Assembly (NCBI GenBank): GCA_025964695.1
Contig: JAOPYK010000051.1
Span: forward strand, 27,416 to 91,415
Direction: 5' to 3'
From: Streptosporangiaceae bacterium
GTDB taxonomy: Bacteria > Actinomycetota > Actinomycetes > Streptosporangiales > Streptosporangiaceae
DNA: 64,000 nucleotides
Shown here: positions 1 through 7,762 of the stretch, piece after piece
Layout of the letters: each line of letters starts with the position of its first letter
Numbering within the stretch: the stretch's first letter is position 1
Program-made: the position numbers and the translations under genes
The notes under the pieces: model-generated
The model's input: only the letters and a program-made list of their open reading frames with translations
Database searches by the model: none
What the model was told of the DNA's origin: nothing

Positions 1-605
1 TGTCCCGCACCGTGGCCAGAGAGGTCGTACGGGTCCTGGAGTCCATGCAGGTGGTGAGTCTGCGCCGGCGCGTAGGCGTGACAGTGCGGCCCAATCACGA
101 ATGGAACCTCTACGACCCGCTGGTGATCCGCTGGCGGCTGGCCGGAGCCGACCGGGTCGGCCAGCTCCGCTCTCTCACCGAGCTGCGCTCGGCGGTGGAG
201 CCGGTCGCCGCCCGGCTGGCCGCTTTGCGGGCCACTCCCGAACAGTGCGGCCAGCTCACCGGACTGATCGTCCAGCTCTCCACAACGGCGAAGGCGCGCG
301 ACCTCGAGGCCTTCCTCCAGCACGACATCGCCTTCCACCGGTGCGTGCTCGTGGCGTCCGGCAACGAGATGTTCGCACGGCTGTCCGACACGGTCGCCGA
401 GGTCCTCACAGGCCGGACCACCTACGGCCTGATGCCCGAGGAACCTGATCCCGCCGCCGTCCGTATGCACGCCGAGGTCGCCGAGGCGATCCACAGCGGC
501 GAACCAGAGCGAGCGGAGGCCGCGATGCGCCAGATCGTCAGCGGCGCCGCGGCCGAGATGAGCGATGTCTTCGCCACCGTGGCATCAGAGATCGCCCGCC
601 AGTGA
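1..605 (+). CDS. GntR/FadR-family transcriptional regulator (5' truncated by window)
   Basis: This is the C-terminal part of a FadR-subfamily regulator. The reading frame is open to the window edge. The first residues (SRTVAREVVRVLES) read as the recognition part of a winged helix-turn-helix, so the true start lies upstream and the GTG at position 12 is internal. The rest is an all-helical FCD ligand/metal-binding domain. It has the usual ELR..VEP..A.LAA helix and the His-bearing segments HDIAFH and MHAEVAEAI typical of metal-dependent FCD sensors. Such proteins usually repress sugar-acid or organic-acid catabolic genes. The target operon is not visible here, so the effector is unknown. Confidence 0.85.
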   Translation, partial: SRTVAREVVRVLESMQVVSLRRRVGVTVRPNHEWNLYDPLVIRWRLAGADRVGQLRSLTELRSAVEPVAARLAALRATPEQCGQLTGLIVQLSTTAKARDLEAFLQHDIAFHRCVLVASGNEMFARLSDTVAEVLTGRTTYGLMPEEPDPAAVRMHAEVAEAIHSGEPERAEAAMRQIVSGAAAEMSDVFATVASEIARQ

Positions 606-692
606 TCACTCTCAGCCGGGAAATCGGCTCACGTCGTACGGCGATCCGGCACACTGCGCCACGCGCCAAAGACGGCTTCTGCTGGTAGAGCA

Positions 693-698
693 TAGAAT
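693..698 (+). promoter_or_regulatory. -10 element (TAGAAT) for a leaderless LysR transcript
   Basis: TAGAAT ends six bases before the ATG at 705, so transcription would begin at the start codon itself. No Shine-Dalgarno sequence precedes this ATG. The same TAGAAT with the same spacing occurs before the paralogous gene at 2489. No good -35 hexamer was found. Confidence 0.45.
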
Positions 699-704
699 TT
701 GTGC

Positions 705-1610
705 ATGAGTCTGCGGCAGATGGAGTACCTGCTGGTGGTGGTCGAGGAGGGCTCCTTCACACGGGCGGCGCAGCGCCTGTCGATCTCCCAGCCCGCGCTC
801 TCGCATCAGATCCGGGCCCTTGAGCAGAGCGTCGGTGAGCCGTTGCTCGAGCGGCTACCGGGCTCGGTGCTGCTCACGCCGATGGGCCGCGAGTATCTGC
901 CGCACGCGGCGGCCGCCGTGCGCAGCGCCCAGCATGCCCGCCATGTCGTCCGGCCCGTCGGCGAAACCGAGCGGATCGGCCTGCGAATAGTGGCGTCGTA
1001 CTCGGTCGCGTTGGGCATCGTGCCGCCCGCCGTGCTGACCTGGCGGCGATCGTATCCGCAGGCGCAGGTGGAGGTGCTGGAATTCGGGTGCACCGAGGAC
1101 ATGGCCCGGCAGATGGCTTGCGGGGTGGCCGACGTCGCCGTCGGCCCGCCCCCCCGTCACTGGGACGGACCGGTACACGATCTCGGCAGCGAGGAGCTCG
1201 TCCTGGTGCTGCCCGCCGACGACCCGCTGCTCGCCCGAGGGCGCCGAACGCTGCCGTTGCGCGAGCTCGCGGACCGTGACTGGGTGCTGTACACCGACGA
1301 CAACGCTTTGGCACCGGTGGTGGCGCAGGCCTGCGCGGTCGCCGGGTTCGCCCCGCGTGCCGCGGTACGTACGCGCCACACGGCGACCGCCGTCCAGCTG
1401 GCGGCGGCCGGCCTGGGCCCCGCACTGGCGCCCAAGAGCATCATCGAGTCCGACTTCCATGGCGCACTGCTCGACCCGCGGCCCTCGATACGCCGCGAGC
1501 TGGTGGCCTACACCGCCGCCCGAGCGGCACCACACGTCTCGGCCTTCATCGAGGTGCTGGCAGAACGAGGTGCCGTCCGGTCACGACGCGGCACGACACC
1601 GGAGCAGTGA
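705..1610 (+). CDS. LysR-family transcriptional regulator (copy 1)
   Basis: Typical LysR regulator. An N-terminal winged HTH (about residues 1-60, with EEGSFTRAAQRL and SQPALSHQIRALE) is followed by a periplasmic-binding-like co-inducer domain. The protein is about 301 aa, normal for the family. I prefer the ATG at 705 over the TTG at 699 because it starts the conserved MxLRQ motif and lies at leaderless distance from a -10 box. It ends three bases before the convergent gene at 1614, which is clearly its paralog: shared segments include ADVAVGP, VVAQACA and HTATA. The target is unknown. The nearby aldo/keto reductase is next to copy 2, not to this copy. Confidence 0.9.
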   Translation: MSLRQMEYLLVVVEEGSFTRAAQRLSISQPALSHQIRALEQSVGEPLLERLPGSVLLTPMGREYLPHAAAAVRSAQHARHVVRPVGETERIGLRIVASYSVALGIVPPAVLTWRRSYPQAQVEVLEFGCTEDMARQMACGVADVAVGPPPRHWDGPVHDLGSEELVLVLPADDPLLARGRRTLPLRELADRDWVLYTDDNALAPVVAQACAVAGFAPRAAVRTRHTATAVQLAAAGLGPALAPKSIIESDFHGALLDPRPSIRRELVAYTAARAAPHVSAFIEVLAERGAVRSRRGTTPEQ

Positions 1611-1613
1611 CCG

Positions 1614-2489
1614 CTAAAGGGTGGCGTGCTCGGTCAGCACGTCGATGAATGCCAACGCCGACGGGGCGGGGCGCGGGCGGGTGAACGCCACCAGTTCCCG
1701 TCGTATCAGCGGATCCGGGTACAGGGCGCAAGAGGCGAAGTCGGGCCCGATCACGTTGCCCGGCACCAGGGCGGGCCCCAGACCGGCCGCGGCGAGTTCG
1801 ATCGCGGTCGCGGTGTGATGCGTACGTACTGCGGCACGGGGAATGAAACCCGCCTGTGCGCATGCTTGGGCGACCACCGCTGCCAGGCCGACGTCAGGCG
1901 TATACAGAACCCAGGGGCGATCGGCCAGCCGCTCCAACGTGATCGATCCACGGTCGGCTCGCAGGAGAGGGTCGCCCTCCGGCAGTACCACCATGAACTC
2001 CTCGGACCCCAGCGAGCGTCTCGGCCCATCCCACCCCTCGGGCCGCGGGCCGACCGCGACATCGGCCACTCCGTGGGCCATCTCGGCCGTCAACAGGTCG
2101 ACGTGCGTGAACTCATGGACCTGGACCCGCACCCGCGGATGATCGCGCCGCCATGCCTGGATGGCTGCCGGGATGATGCCCAGCGCAATCGAATGCAAGG
2201 TCGCGATCCGCAACTCGCCCGCTTCCAACCGTCCCACCGCGCGAGCCGCCCGGGTCGCTTCCTGGGCGCCGGCCACCGCGGCCATTGCGTGCGGAATGAA
2301 CGCGCTGCCCAGGGCAGTGAGCCGTACGGTGCCCGGGAGCCGTTCGAACAGCTCACCTCCGAAGCTGTGCTCCAGCGCTTTGATCTGGTGCGAAAGGGCC
2401 GGCTGGGACACGAGTAACCGATGGGCCGCCTCGGTGAACGAGCCCTCTTCGGCCACCGCGATCACGTACTCGAACTGACGCAGCGTCAT
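1614..2489 (-). CDS. LysR-family transcriptional regulator (copy 2)
   Basis: A 291-aa LysR regulator with an HTH at residues 1-60 (EEGSFTEAAHRLLVSQPALSHQIKALE) and the standard co-inducer-binding domain. It resembles copy 1 over its whole length by eye, so the pair looks like an inverted tail-to-tail duplication. It is transcribed divergently from the aldo/keto reductase at 2589, the usual arrangement for a LysR regulator and its target. The ATG at 2489 has TAGAAT six bases upstream and no ribosome site, suggesting leaderless translation. Effector unknown. Confidence 0.9.
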   Translation of the reverse strand: MTLRQFEYVIAVAEEGSFTEAAHRLLVSQPALSHQIKALEHSFGGELFERLPGTVRLTALGSAFIPHAMAAVAGAQEATRAARAVGRLEAGELRIATLHSIALGIIPAAIQAWRRDHPRVRVQVHEFTHVDLLTAEMAHGVADVAVGPRPEGWDGPRRSLGSEEFMVVLPEGDPLLRADRGSITLERLADRPWVLYTPDVGLAAVVAQACAQAGFIPRAAVRTHHTATAIELAAAGLGPALVPGNVIGPDFASCALYPDPLIRRELVAFTRPRPAPSALAFIDVLTEHATL

Positions 2490-2495
2490 GCACCC

Positions 2496-2501
2496 ATTCT
2501 A
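2496..2501 (-). promoter_or_regulatory. -10 element (TAGAAT) for LysR copy 2
   Basis: On the minus strand TAGAAT ends six bases before the ATG at 2489, exactly as in copy 1. The shared block CATAGAATnnGTGCATGA spans promoter and start codon in both genes. Confidence 0.45.
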
Positions 2502-2588
2502 TGACCCTCACGCAGAATCGTTCTTTGCCTTATCGCCTAATAAGAGCCACGCTGGAGGAAGCCGAGCATCTCCGAAAAGGAGGCCACG

Positions 2589-3422
2589 ATGACGACCGTG
2601 CCGACGATCACCCTGCTGGACGGTCACACCATGCCCCGGGTCGGCCTGGGCACCTGGCCGATGAACAACCGACAGACTCGCGAGGCGGTGACGGAGGCAC
2701 TCGCCCGCGGCTACCGGCTGATCGACACGGCCGCCCGGTACGGCAACGAGACCGGCGTCGGCAAGGCGGTCGCCGACTCACCCGTTCCCCGCGAGCAGGT
2801 GTTCATCACCACCAAGCTGCGCGGCCTCCAGCACGGCTACCAAGGGGCGCTGGCCGGGTTCGATGAGACCCGGTACTGGCTCGGCCTCGACTACCTCGAC
2901 CTCTACCTGATCCACTGGCCTCTCCCCCGCTGCGACCGTTACCTCGACACCTGGCGAGCCTTCATCGAACTCCGCGAACGAGGCCTGGTGCGATCGATCG
3001 GCGTCTCGAACTTCACACCCACCCAGATCGAACGCCTCGTCTCCGAGACCGGCGTCTGGCCCGTCGTCAACCAAATAGAGCTGCACCCCGAGTTCTCCCA
3101 GGAAAGATTGCGCGCCTGGCACACCGAACATCGGGTAGTGACGCAGGCGTGGAGCCCGCTCGGCGCCGGTACTGACATCCTCAACCAGCCGGAGATCACC
3201 GACCTGGCGGCCGCCCACAACCGGACGCCCGCACAGATCGTGTTGCGCTGGCACGTTCAGCTCGGCGACGTCCCCATCCCCAAGTCGGCGCAACCGGCGC
3301 GGATGGCGCAGAACCTCAGCGTCTTCGACTTCGCCCTCTCCGACCAGGAGATGGCCGTGCTCGACGCGCTGGACCGCGGCAACCGGCTAGGCGGAGACCC
3401 CGACCACCACGTAGAGCTGTGA
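2589..3422 (+). CDS. Aldo/keto reductase
   Basis: A 277-aa NADPH-dependent aldo/keto reductase of the 2,5-diketo-gluconate reductase/AKR5 type, cytoplasmic. The catalytic tetrad is complete: Asp46 and Tyr51 (IDTAARYGNE), Lys76 (ITTKLRG) and His109 (YLIHWPLP). The family signature SIGVSNF and the nucleotide-binding tail IPKSAQPARM are also present. A strong ribosome site (AAAAGGAGG) ends five bases before the ATG. The 99-bp gap to divergent LysR copy 2 holds TTAT-N6-ATAA at 2530-2543, a possible LysR box. The substrate cannot be read from sequence. Confidence 0.92.
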   Translation: MTTVPTITLLDGHTMPRVGLGTWPMNNRQTREAVTEALARGYRLIDTAARYGNETGVGKAVADSPVPREQVFITTKLRGLQHGYQGALAGFDETRYWLGLDYLDLYLIHWPLPRCDRYLDTWRAFIELRERGLVRSIGVSNFTPTQIERLVSETGVWPVVNQIELHPEFSQERLRAWHTEHRVVTQAWSPLGAGTDILNQPEITDLAAAHNRTPAQIVLRWHVQLGDVPIPKSAQPARMAQNLSVFDFALSDQEMAVLDALDRGNRLGGDPDHHVEL

Positions 3423-3643
3423 CCCTGACGCCGAACATCGCGCGCCCCGCGCCACGCGCCCCGCGCCCCGCGCCCACCAGGCCGCCGCTCTGGATGACCA
3501 TCCCTGGCATGTGCGAGTGTTCGCGCCATATCCAGGTCGTATGTGCAGCTTTTGTGCTTGGTGTGCCCGACGGCTGCGGAATGCCGTACACAGATGCTGG
3601 CCCAAATCGCCTATCCGACTCGTATATACCCCACTAACTCCTA

Positions 3644-3672
3644 TTGGATCCTCGATTATGCGGGGCTAGGCT
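3644..3672 (+). promoter_or_regulatory. Probable sigma-70 promoter upstream of modA
   Basis: TTGGAT (3644-3649) and TAGGCT (3667-3672) are 17 bp apart. The start site would fall near 3679, the GTG of a short reading frame that overlaps the modA start. The rest of the 324-bp gap (3423-3746) begins with a GC-rich CGCGCCCCG-type stretch and shows no other gene. Confidence 0.45.
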
Positions 3673-3678
3673 GATGGG

Positions 3679-3750
3679 GTGGCGAAGTTCGAGACCAGTG
3701 AGGTGTCGGTGGCGCAGGAGGTCTGTGCCAGAAGGAGACCACCAACGTGA
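3679..3750 (+). CDS. Possible 23-aa leader peptide overlapping modA start
   Basis: A GTG-initiated frame begins about where the predicted promoter would start transcription, and its TGA overlaps the modA GTG (3747). The peptide ends in VCARRRPPT. The overlap would allow translational coupling to modA. No homology is recognised, and this may be only a fortuitous frame. Confidence 0.25.
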   Translation: MAKFETSEVSVAQEVCARRRPPT

Positions 3751-4568
3751 TCGGTCGTAGACCCCGCCCAGCTCGGACGTCGCTCGCCGCCGTGCTCGGT
3801 GTGAGTGTGGTGCTGCTGCTCGCGGGCTGCGGCAGCACCCACGACACCTCGTCCTCCGCCTCACCCAAGGCCGGGGGCGGGGACGGCGGCGGCGGCAAGA
3901 CCGTCACCGTGCTGGCCGCCGCCTCCCTGACCGGCACGTTCACCCGGCTGGGCAAGGCCTTCGAAGCCGCCCGCACCGGGGTGAAGGTCACCTTCAGCTT
4001 CGGCGGCAGCTCCACCCTGGCCACCCAGATCACCCAAGGCGCTCCCGCCGACGTCTTCGCCGCCGCCAGCCCCGCCACCATGAAGACCGTCATCGACGCG
4101 AACCTCGCCGACGGCCAACCTCAGGTGTTCGTCCGCAACCGTCTGGAGATCGCCACACCCCCCGACAACCCCGGCAAGGTCACCGCACTCAAGGACCTGG
4201 CCGACCCCAAGCTCAAAGTCGTCCTGTGCGCCGACCCCGTCCCCTGCGGCGCGGCCGCCAAAAAAGCCCTGACCAGCGCGAAGCTGACCGTCAAACCCGT
4301 GTCCCTGGAACAGGACGTCAAGGGCGCCCTCACCAAGGTCGAAACCGGTGAGGCCGACGCGGCGCTGGTCTACCGAACCGACGTACGAGCCGCCGGCTCC
4401 AGGGTCAAGGGGATCGACTTCCCCGAAGCGGCCAACGCCATCAACGACTACCCCATCGTCACCCTCACCAAAGCCCCCCAGCCCGCCCTCGCCAAGGAAT
4501 TCCTCCAGTACGTCCTGTCCCCACAGGGCAAGGCCGTCCTGACCGCAGCCGGATTCGAATCACCCTGA
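3747..4568 (+). CDS. modA: Molybdate ABC transporter substrate-binding lipoprotein
   Basis: A 273-aa ModA-type binding protein. It has an N-terminal signal with lipobox LLAGC (Cys28), a Ser/Gly/Lys linker, and a type-II periplasmic-binding fold beginning VTVLAAASLTGTF. Other ModA hallmarks are FSFGGSSTLATQI, APADVFAAAS, FVRNRLEIA and a late GEADAALVYRTD. It would capture molybdate or tungstate outside the membrane. The GTG start follows GAAGGAG. ModB and ModC permease/ATPase genes are absent here: the next genes are a sugar importer on the other strand. The protein must therefore use a transporter encoded elsewhere or be an orphan. Confidence 0.88.
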   Translation: MIGRRPRPARTSLAAVLGVSVVLLLAGCGSTHDTSSSASPKAGGGDGGGGKTVTVLAAASLTGTFTRLGKAFEAARTGVKVTFSFGGSSTLATQITQGAPADVFAAASPATMKTVIDANLADGQPQVFVRNRLEIATPPDNPGKVTALKDLADPKLKVVLCADPVPCGAAAKKALTSAKLTVKPVSLEQDVKGALTKVETGEADAALVYRTDVRAAGSRVKGIDFPEAANAINDYPIVTLTKAPQPALAKEFLQYVLSPQGKAVLTAAGFESP

Positions 4569-4711
4569 CACCGTCGAGCCCGCGATTTCGTCCTTCTCCA
4601 CGCCGGCTGCACGCTGTTCAGGGCCGGTGCGTCGGCGAAGCCGATCTGATCCACGAGGATGTGGCTCACCAGAACGCAGGTTCAGGGGGCGTGAGATGGT
4701 GCCGGAGCAGA

Positions 4712-5491
4712 TCAGGTGGCGATCGGATGCTGGTCGTCGAGCGTCGCGGCTCCGGTCATGATGGCGACCACGTCGGACATGGAGTGGTCGGCGGCGTTGA
4801 CGACGCCGACCCGCTTGCCGAGTCGCTGGATGTGAATTCGGTCGGCGATCTCGAAGACGTGTGGCATGTTGTGGCTGATCAGCACGACCGGGAGACCGCG
4901 GTCGCGGACCCGGCCGATGAGTTCCAGCACCTGGCCGGACTCCTTGACGCCGAGCGCCGCGGTGGGCTCGTCCATGATGACGACGTGGTGGGCCCAGGCG
5001 GCGGCGCGGGCGACGGCGACACCCTGCCGCTGCCCGCCCGACAGGTTCTCCACCGGCTGGGTGAGCGAACGCAGGCCGATCTTGAGCTCGTCCATCTGAT
5101 GGGCCGCCTCTTTGCGCATCCGCGGCTTGTCCAGCAGCCGGAACACGGCGCCCAGGACGCCTGGACGGCGGACCTCCCGGCCGAGGAACAGATTGCTGGC
5201 GATGTCCAGGGCGGGGGCGACGGCGAGGTCCTGATAGACGGTCTCGATGCCCTTGCGGCGAGCGTCCAGTGGGCTGCGGAAGTGCACCGGCTCGCCGTCC
5301 AGCCGGATCTCACCCTCATCGGGCTGGAGAGCACCGGTGAGTGCCTTGATCAGGCTGGACTTGCCGGCGCCGTTGTCGCCGATGACGGCGAGCACCTCGC
5401 CGGGCAGCAGGTCGAAATCCGTACCGTCCAGCGCGGTCACGTGGCCGTACCGCTTGACGAGCCCGCGAGCCGAAAGAACAGGGGTGGTCAC
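4712..5491 (-). CDS. frcA: Fructose-type ABC transporter ATP-binding protein
   Basis: A single-domain sugar ABC ATPase of 259 aa, about half the length of RbsA-like tandem ATPases, as in the FrcA subgroup. Walker A is GDNGAGKSS (38-46), the signature LSGGQ is at 150-154, and Walker B VVIMDEPT at 170-177 is followed by the TAALGVKE segment shared with FrcA. Its start overlaps the permease stop by 4 bp, so the two are translationally coupled. It energises import through the frcC permease. Assignment to fructose rests on resemblance to rhizobial FrcA and on the nearby PfkB kinase; a related sugar is possible. Confidence 0.85.
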   Translation of the reverse strand: MTTPVLSARGLVKRYGHVTALDGTDFDLLPGEVLAVIGDNGAGKSSLIKALTGALQPDEGEIRLDGEPVHFRSPLDARRKGIETVYQDLAVAPALDIASNLFLGREVRRPGVLGAVFRLLDKPRMRKEAAHQMDELKIGLRSLTQPVENLSGGQRQGVAVARAAAWAHHVVIMDEPTAALGVKESGQVLELIGRVRDRGLPVVLISHNMPHVFEIADRIHIQRLGKRVGVVNAADHSMSDVVAIMTGAATLDDQHPIAT

Positions 5492-6483
5492 GTGGTCCTC
5501 CGGCGGGAGATCTGGTCGATGGCGACGGCCAGGATCACCAGTACGCCGGTGATCAGGATCTGGTAGATGGAACTGACGCCCATCAACTGCAGGCCGTTGC
5601 GGATGACGCCGACGATGAGTGCGCCGATCAGGGTGCCCAGGACCGCGCCGCGCCCGCCGAACAGGCTTGTGCCCCCGAGCACGACGGCGGTGATGCTGTC
5701 GAGGTTGTCGGTCTGGCCGGCCTTGGGGTCACCGACACCCGTCCGGGCGACCAGCAGCAGCGCGGCCACCCCGTACACCACGCCGGCCAGCGTGTAGACG
5801 CCGAGCAGCAGTCGCTTGGTGGGGATACCGGTCAGCCGGGCCGCCTCGGGGTTGTTGCCGACCGCGTACACGTGCTTGCCCCAGGCCGTCTGGCCCAGGA
5901 CGTAGGCGAAGATCAGGAACAGCCCGATGGTCAGCACCGACCCGTAGGTCACGTCGGTGCTGCCGATGGCGAAGGTGCCGCCGAGAGCGGTCTGGAGCGA
6001 CGGCACCTGGGTGACGGTCTGCTCTTTGGAGTACAGGTGGGTCAGCGCGAACGCGATGTTGAGCATCCCGAGCGTGACGATGAACGGCGGTAGTGAGATC
6101 TTCGTGACCAGCAGCCCGTTGGCCAGCCCGAAGATCCCGCAAATGGCGATGCCGATCGCGATGGCCACCAGTGGCGGGACGGTGCCGTCGGCCGCCAGCT
6201 TGGTCATCACGATGCCGCCGAACGCCATGATGGCGCCGTTGGACAGGTCGATCCCCGCAGTGAGGATGATCAGTGTCTGCCCGATCGCCAGGGTGCCGAC
6301 CACCATGACCTGCTGGATGATCAGCGACAGGTTGCCGCCGGTGAGGAAGGTGTCGGTGCGCAGGGAGAAGAAGACACAGGCGAGCAGCAGCGCGGCGAGC
6401 GGCCCGATCGTCGAGCCGGATACCGCCTGCCGCCAAGCGGGCGGCGGACGGGTCGCGGACGGCGGTGGCGCGGTCGTGGTCAT
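5488..6483 (-). CDS. frcC: Fructose-type ABC transporter permease
   Basis: About 331 aa and strongly hydrophobic, with roughly ten predicted membrane segments and the BPD_transp_2 signature of ribose/fructose permeases (LIILTAGIDLSNGAIMAFGG, AVGNNPEAARLTGI, VVLGGTSLFGGRG). I chose the ATG at 6483 because GGAGGT lies five bases upstream; the longer TTG start at 6495 would bury that ribosome site. It forms the membrane channel with frcA and receives sugar from frcB. A strong intercistronic hairpin separates it from frcB. Confidence 0.87.
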   Translation of the reverse strand: MTTTAPPPSATRPPPAWRQAVSGSTIGPLAALLLACVFFSLRTDTFLTGGNLSLIIQQVMVVGTLAIGQTLIILTAGIDLSNGAIMAFGGIVMTKLAADGTVPPLVAIAIGIAICGIFGLANGLLVTKISLPPFIVTLGMLNIAFALTHLYSKEQTVTQVPSLQTALGGTFAIGSTDVTYGSVLTIGLFLIFAYVLGQTAWGKHVYAVGNNPEAARLTGIPTKRLLLGVYTLAGVVYGVAALLLVARTGVGDPKAGQTDNLDSITAVVLGGTSLFGGRGAVLGTLIGALIVGVIRNGLQLMGVSSIYQILITGVLVILAVAIDQISRRRTT

Positions 6484-6507
6484 TTGCACCTCCAAGGGTG
6501 TGGTCCA

Positions 6508-6550
6508 CCGTGGTCATGCGGTCGACTGAGCACCGACCGCATGACCACGG
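6508..6550 (-). terminator. Intercistronic hairpin between frcB and frcC
   Basis: A perfect 16-bp inverted repeat (CCGTGGTCATGCGGTC and its complement, 6508-6523 and 6535-6550) encloses an 11-base loop. No T-run follows on the minus strand. It probably acts as a partial terminator or 3'-end stabiliser, giving more binding protein than permease. Confidence 0.6.
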
Positions 6551-6566
6551 ACAGGGCGTGCGGGCA

Positions 6567-7607
6567 TCAGCCCCAGCAGCTGGCGAGGCCGAAGGCGGTG
6601 TCCTTGGAGTCGACGCCGGCGATGGCCTTGTCGGTGATGAGGGTGACACCGGTGTCGGTGTAACCGCTAGCCTTCGGGCCACCCTTGGCGTAGCTGACGA
6701 CCGCGTCCACTCCCTGCGACGCCATCTTCAGCGGGTACTGCTGGGAGGTCGCGGCGATCTGGCCGGACTGGACCGCCTTGGTGCCGGTGCAGCCACCGTC
6801 CACCGAGACGATGAGCACGCTCTTTTCCAGGCCCTTGGCCTTGAGCGCGGTGTAGGCGCCCAGCGCTGCCGGCTCGTTGATGGTGTAGACGAGGTTGATG
6901 CCAGGCGCCTTGGTCAGGCAGTTCTCCATCGCGGTCTGTCCCTTGGCCTGGTCGCCGGCGGTGTCCTGGGAACAGACGACCTGGGGCGCGGTGGCCAGGG
7001 TGCTGGCGGTCTTGTCGACGGTGGCGGCACCGAAGCCGCTGAGGAACCCGTTGTGCCGCAGGATGCCGACAGTGACCCCGGGGGCCAGATCCAGCGTGGC
7101 GATCTTGGGAGCCTTGCCCGCCATCGCTCCCTTGGCGTACTTGCCGATCAGCTCGCCGGCGTGGAAGTTGTCGGTGGCGAACAACGCGTCCACCCCGCTC
7201 TGCGGGTCGGTGGGGGTGTCGAGGGCGATGACCTCGATACCCTTGGCGCGGGCTTTCGCGAGCGCCGGAATGATGGCCTTGGTGTCGCTGGGCGTGATCA
7301 AGATGCCCTTCACCCCGGCCGCGACCATGTTCTCGACCGCGGTGACCTGACCGGCGTTGTCGCCGTCGAACGCACCCGCCGCCGTCATCAAGGTCACGCC
7401 CTTGGCGCTCGCCTCCTTCTGCGCGCCCTCCTTCATCTTCACGAAGAACGGGTTGGTCTCGGTCTTGGTGATCAGACCGACCTTGATCTTGCCGCCGGAC
7501 GCACCGGACTTGCTCGAACTGGAACAGCCCGTCAACGCGACCGCGCCCGCCGCCGCGATCGCGACCGCGGCGGTCCAGACACGCCTGGTCCGGGGGGTGG
7601 GAACCAT
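6567..7607 (-). CDS. frcB: Fructose-type ABC transporter substrate-binding lipoprotein
   Basis: A 346-aa sugar-binding lipoprotein. Signal and lipobox are ALTGC (Cys28), then the mature Peripla_BP_4 fold starts KIKVGLITKTETNPFF. FrcB-like segments are ITPSDTKAI, ALDTPTDPQSGVDALFATDN and DLAPGVTVGILRH. The start is preceded by AGGAGG. It is the first gene of frcBCA and lies beneath the LacI-type operator at 7686-7721. It delivers fructose or a close relative to the permease. Two cysteine-bearing segments (VVCSQDT, ENCLTK) may form a disulfide outside the cell. Confidence 0.88.
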   Translation of the reverse strand: MVPTPRTRRVWTAAVAIAAAGAVALTGCSSSSKSGASGGKIKVGLITKTETNPFFVKMKEGAQKEASAKGVTLMTAAGAFDGDNAGQVTAVENMVAAGVKGILITPSDTKAIIPALAKARAKGIEVIALDTPTDPQSGVDALFATDNFHAGELIGKYAKGAMAGKAPKIATLDLAPGVTVGILRHNGFLSGFGAATVDKTASTLATAPQVVCSQDTAGDQAKGQTAMENCLTKAPGINLVYTINEPAALGAYTALKAKGLEKSVLIVSVDGGCTGTKAVQSGQIAATSQQYPLKMASQGVDAVVSYAKGGPKASGYTDTGVTLITDKAIAGVDSKDTAFGLASCWG

Positions 7608-7685
7608 CGGAACCTCCTGTGATGTATCCGGCTAATCACCGGAAGGGGTTACGTCAGGGTTTCGTAGGCGTTATCTTGCGGCTAC

Positions 7686-7721
7686 GAAAGCGCTTGCGCA
7701 AGCGTTCGCGCAAACGCTTTC
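7686..7721. promoter_or_regulatory. Compound LacI-family operator between frcB and its regulator
   Basis: A 36-bp near-palindrome begins GAAAGCGCTTGC and ends AAACGCTTTC. It contains a perfect 14-bp palindrome CGCTTGCGCAAGCG (7691-7704) and an overlapping 20-bp half-perfect one (7700-7719, one mismatched pair). Each has the central CG expected of LacI-family sites. It lies 78 bp upstream of frcB and 41 bp upstream of the regulator, so it can control both. Confidence 0.75.
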
Positions 7722-7762
7722 CATTACAAACGGGTCACGACAGGAGCGGCAGGGGTGCGCGG

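Noticed and set aside
3611..3640. ModE/molybdate operator before modA
   Set aside because: CGTATATA is present but no second half-site or dyad of the ModE type follows.
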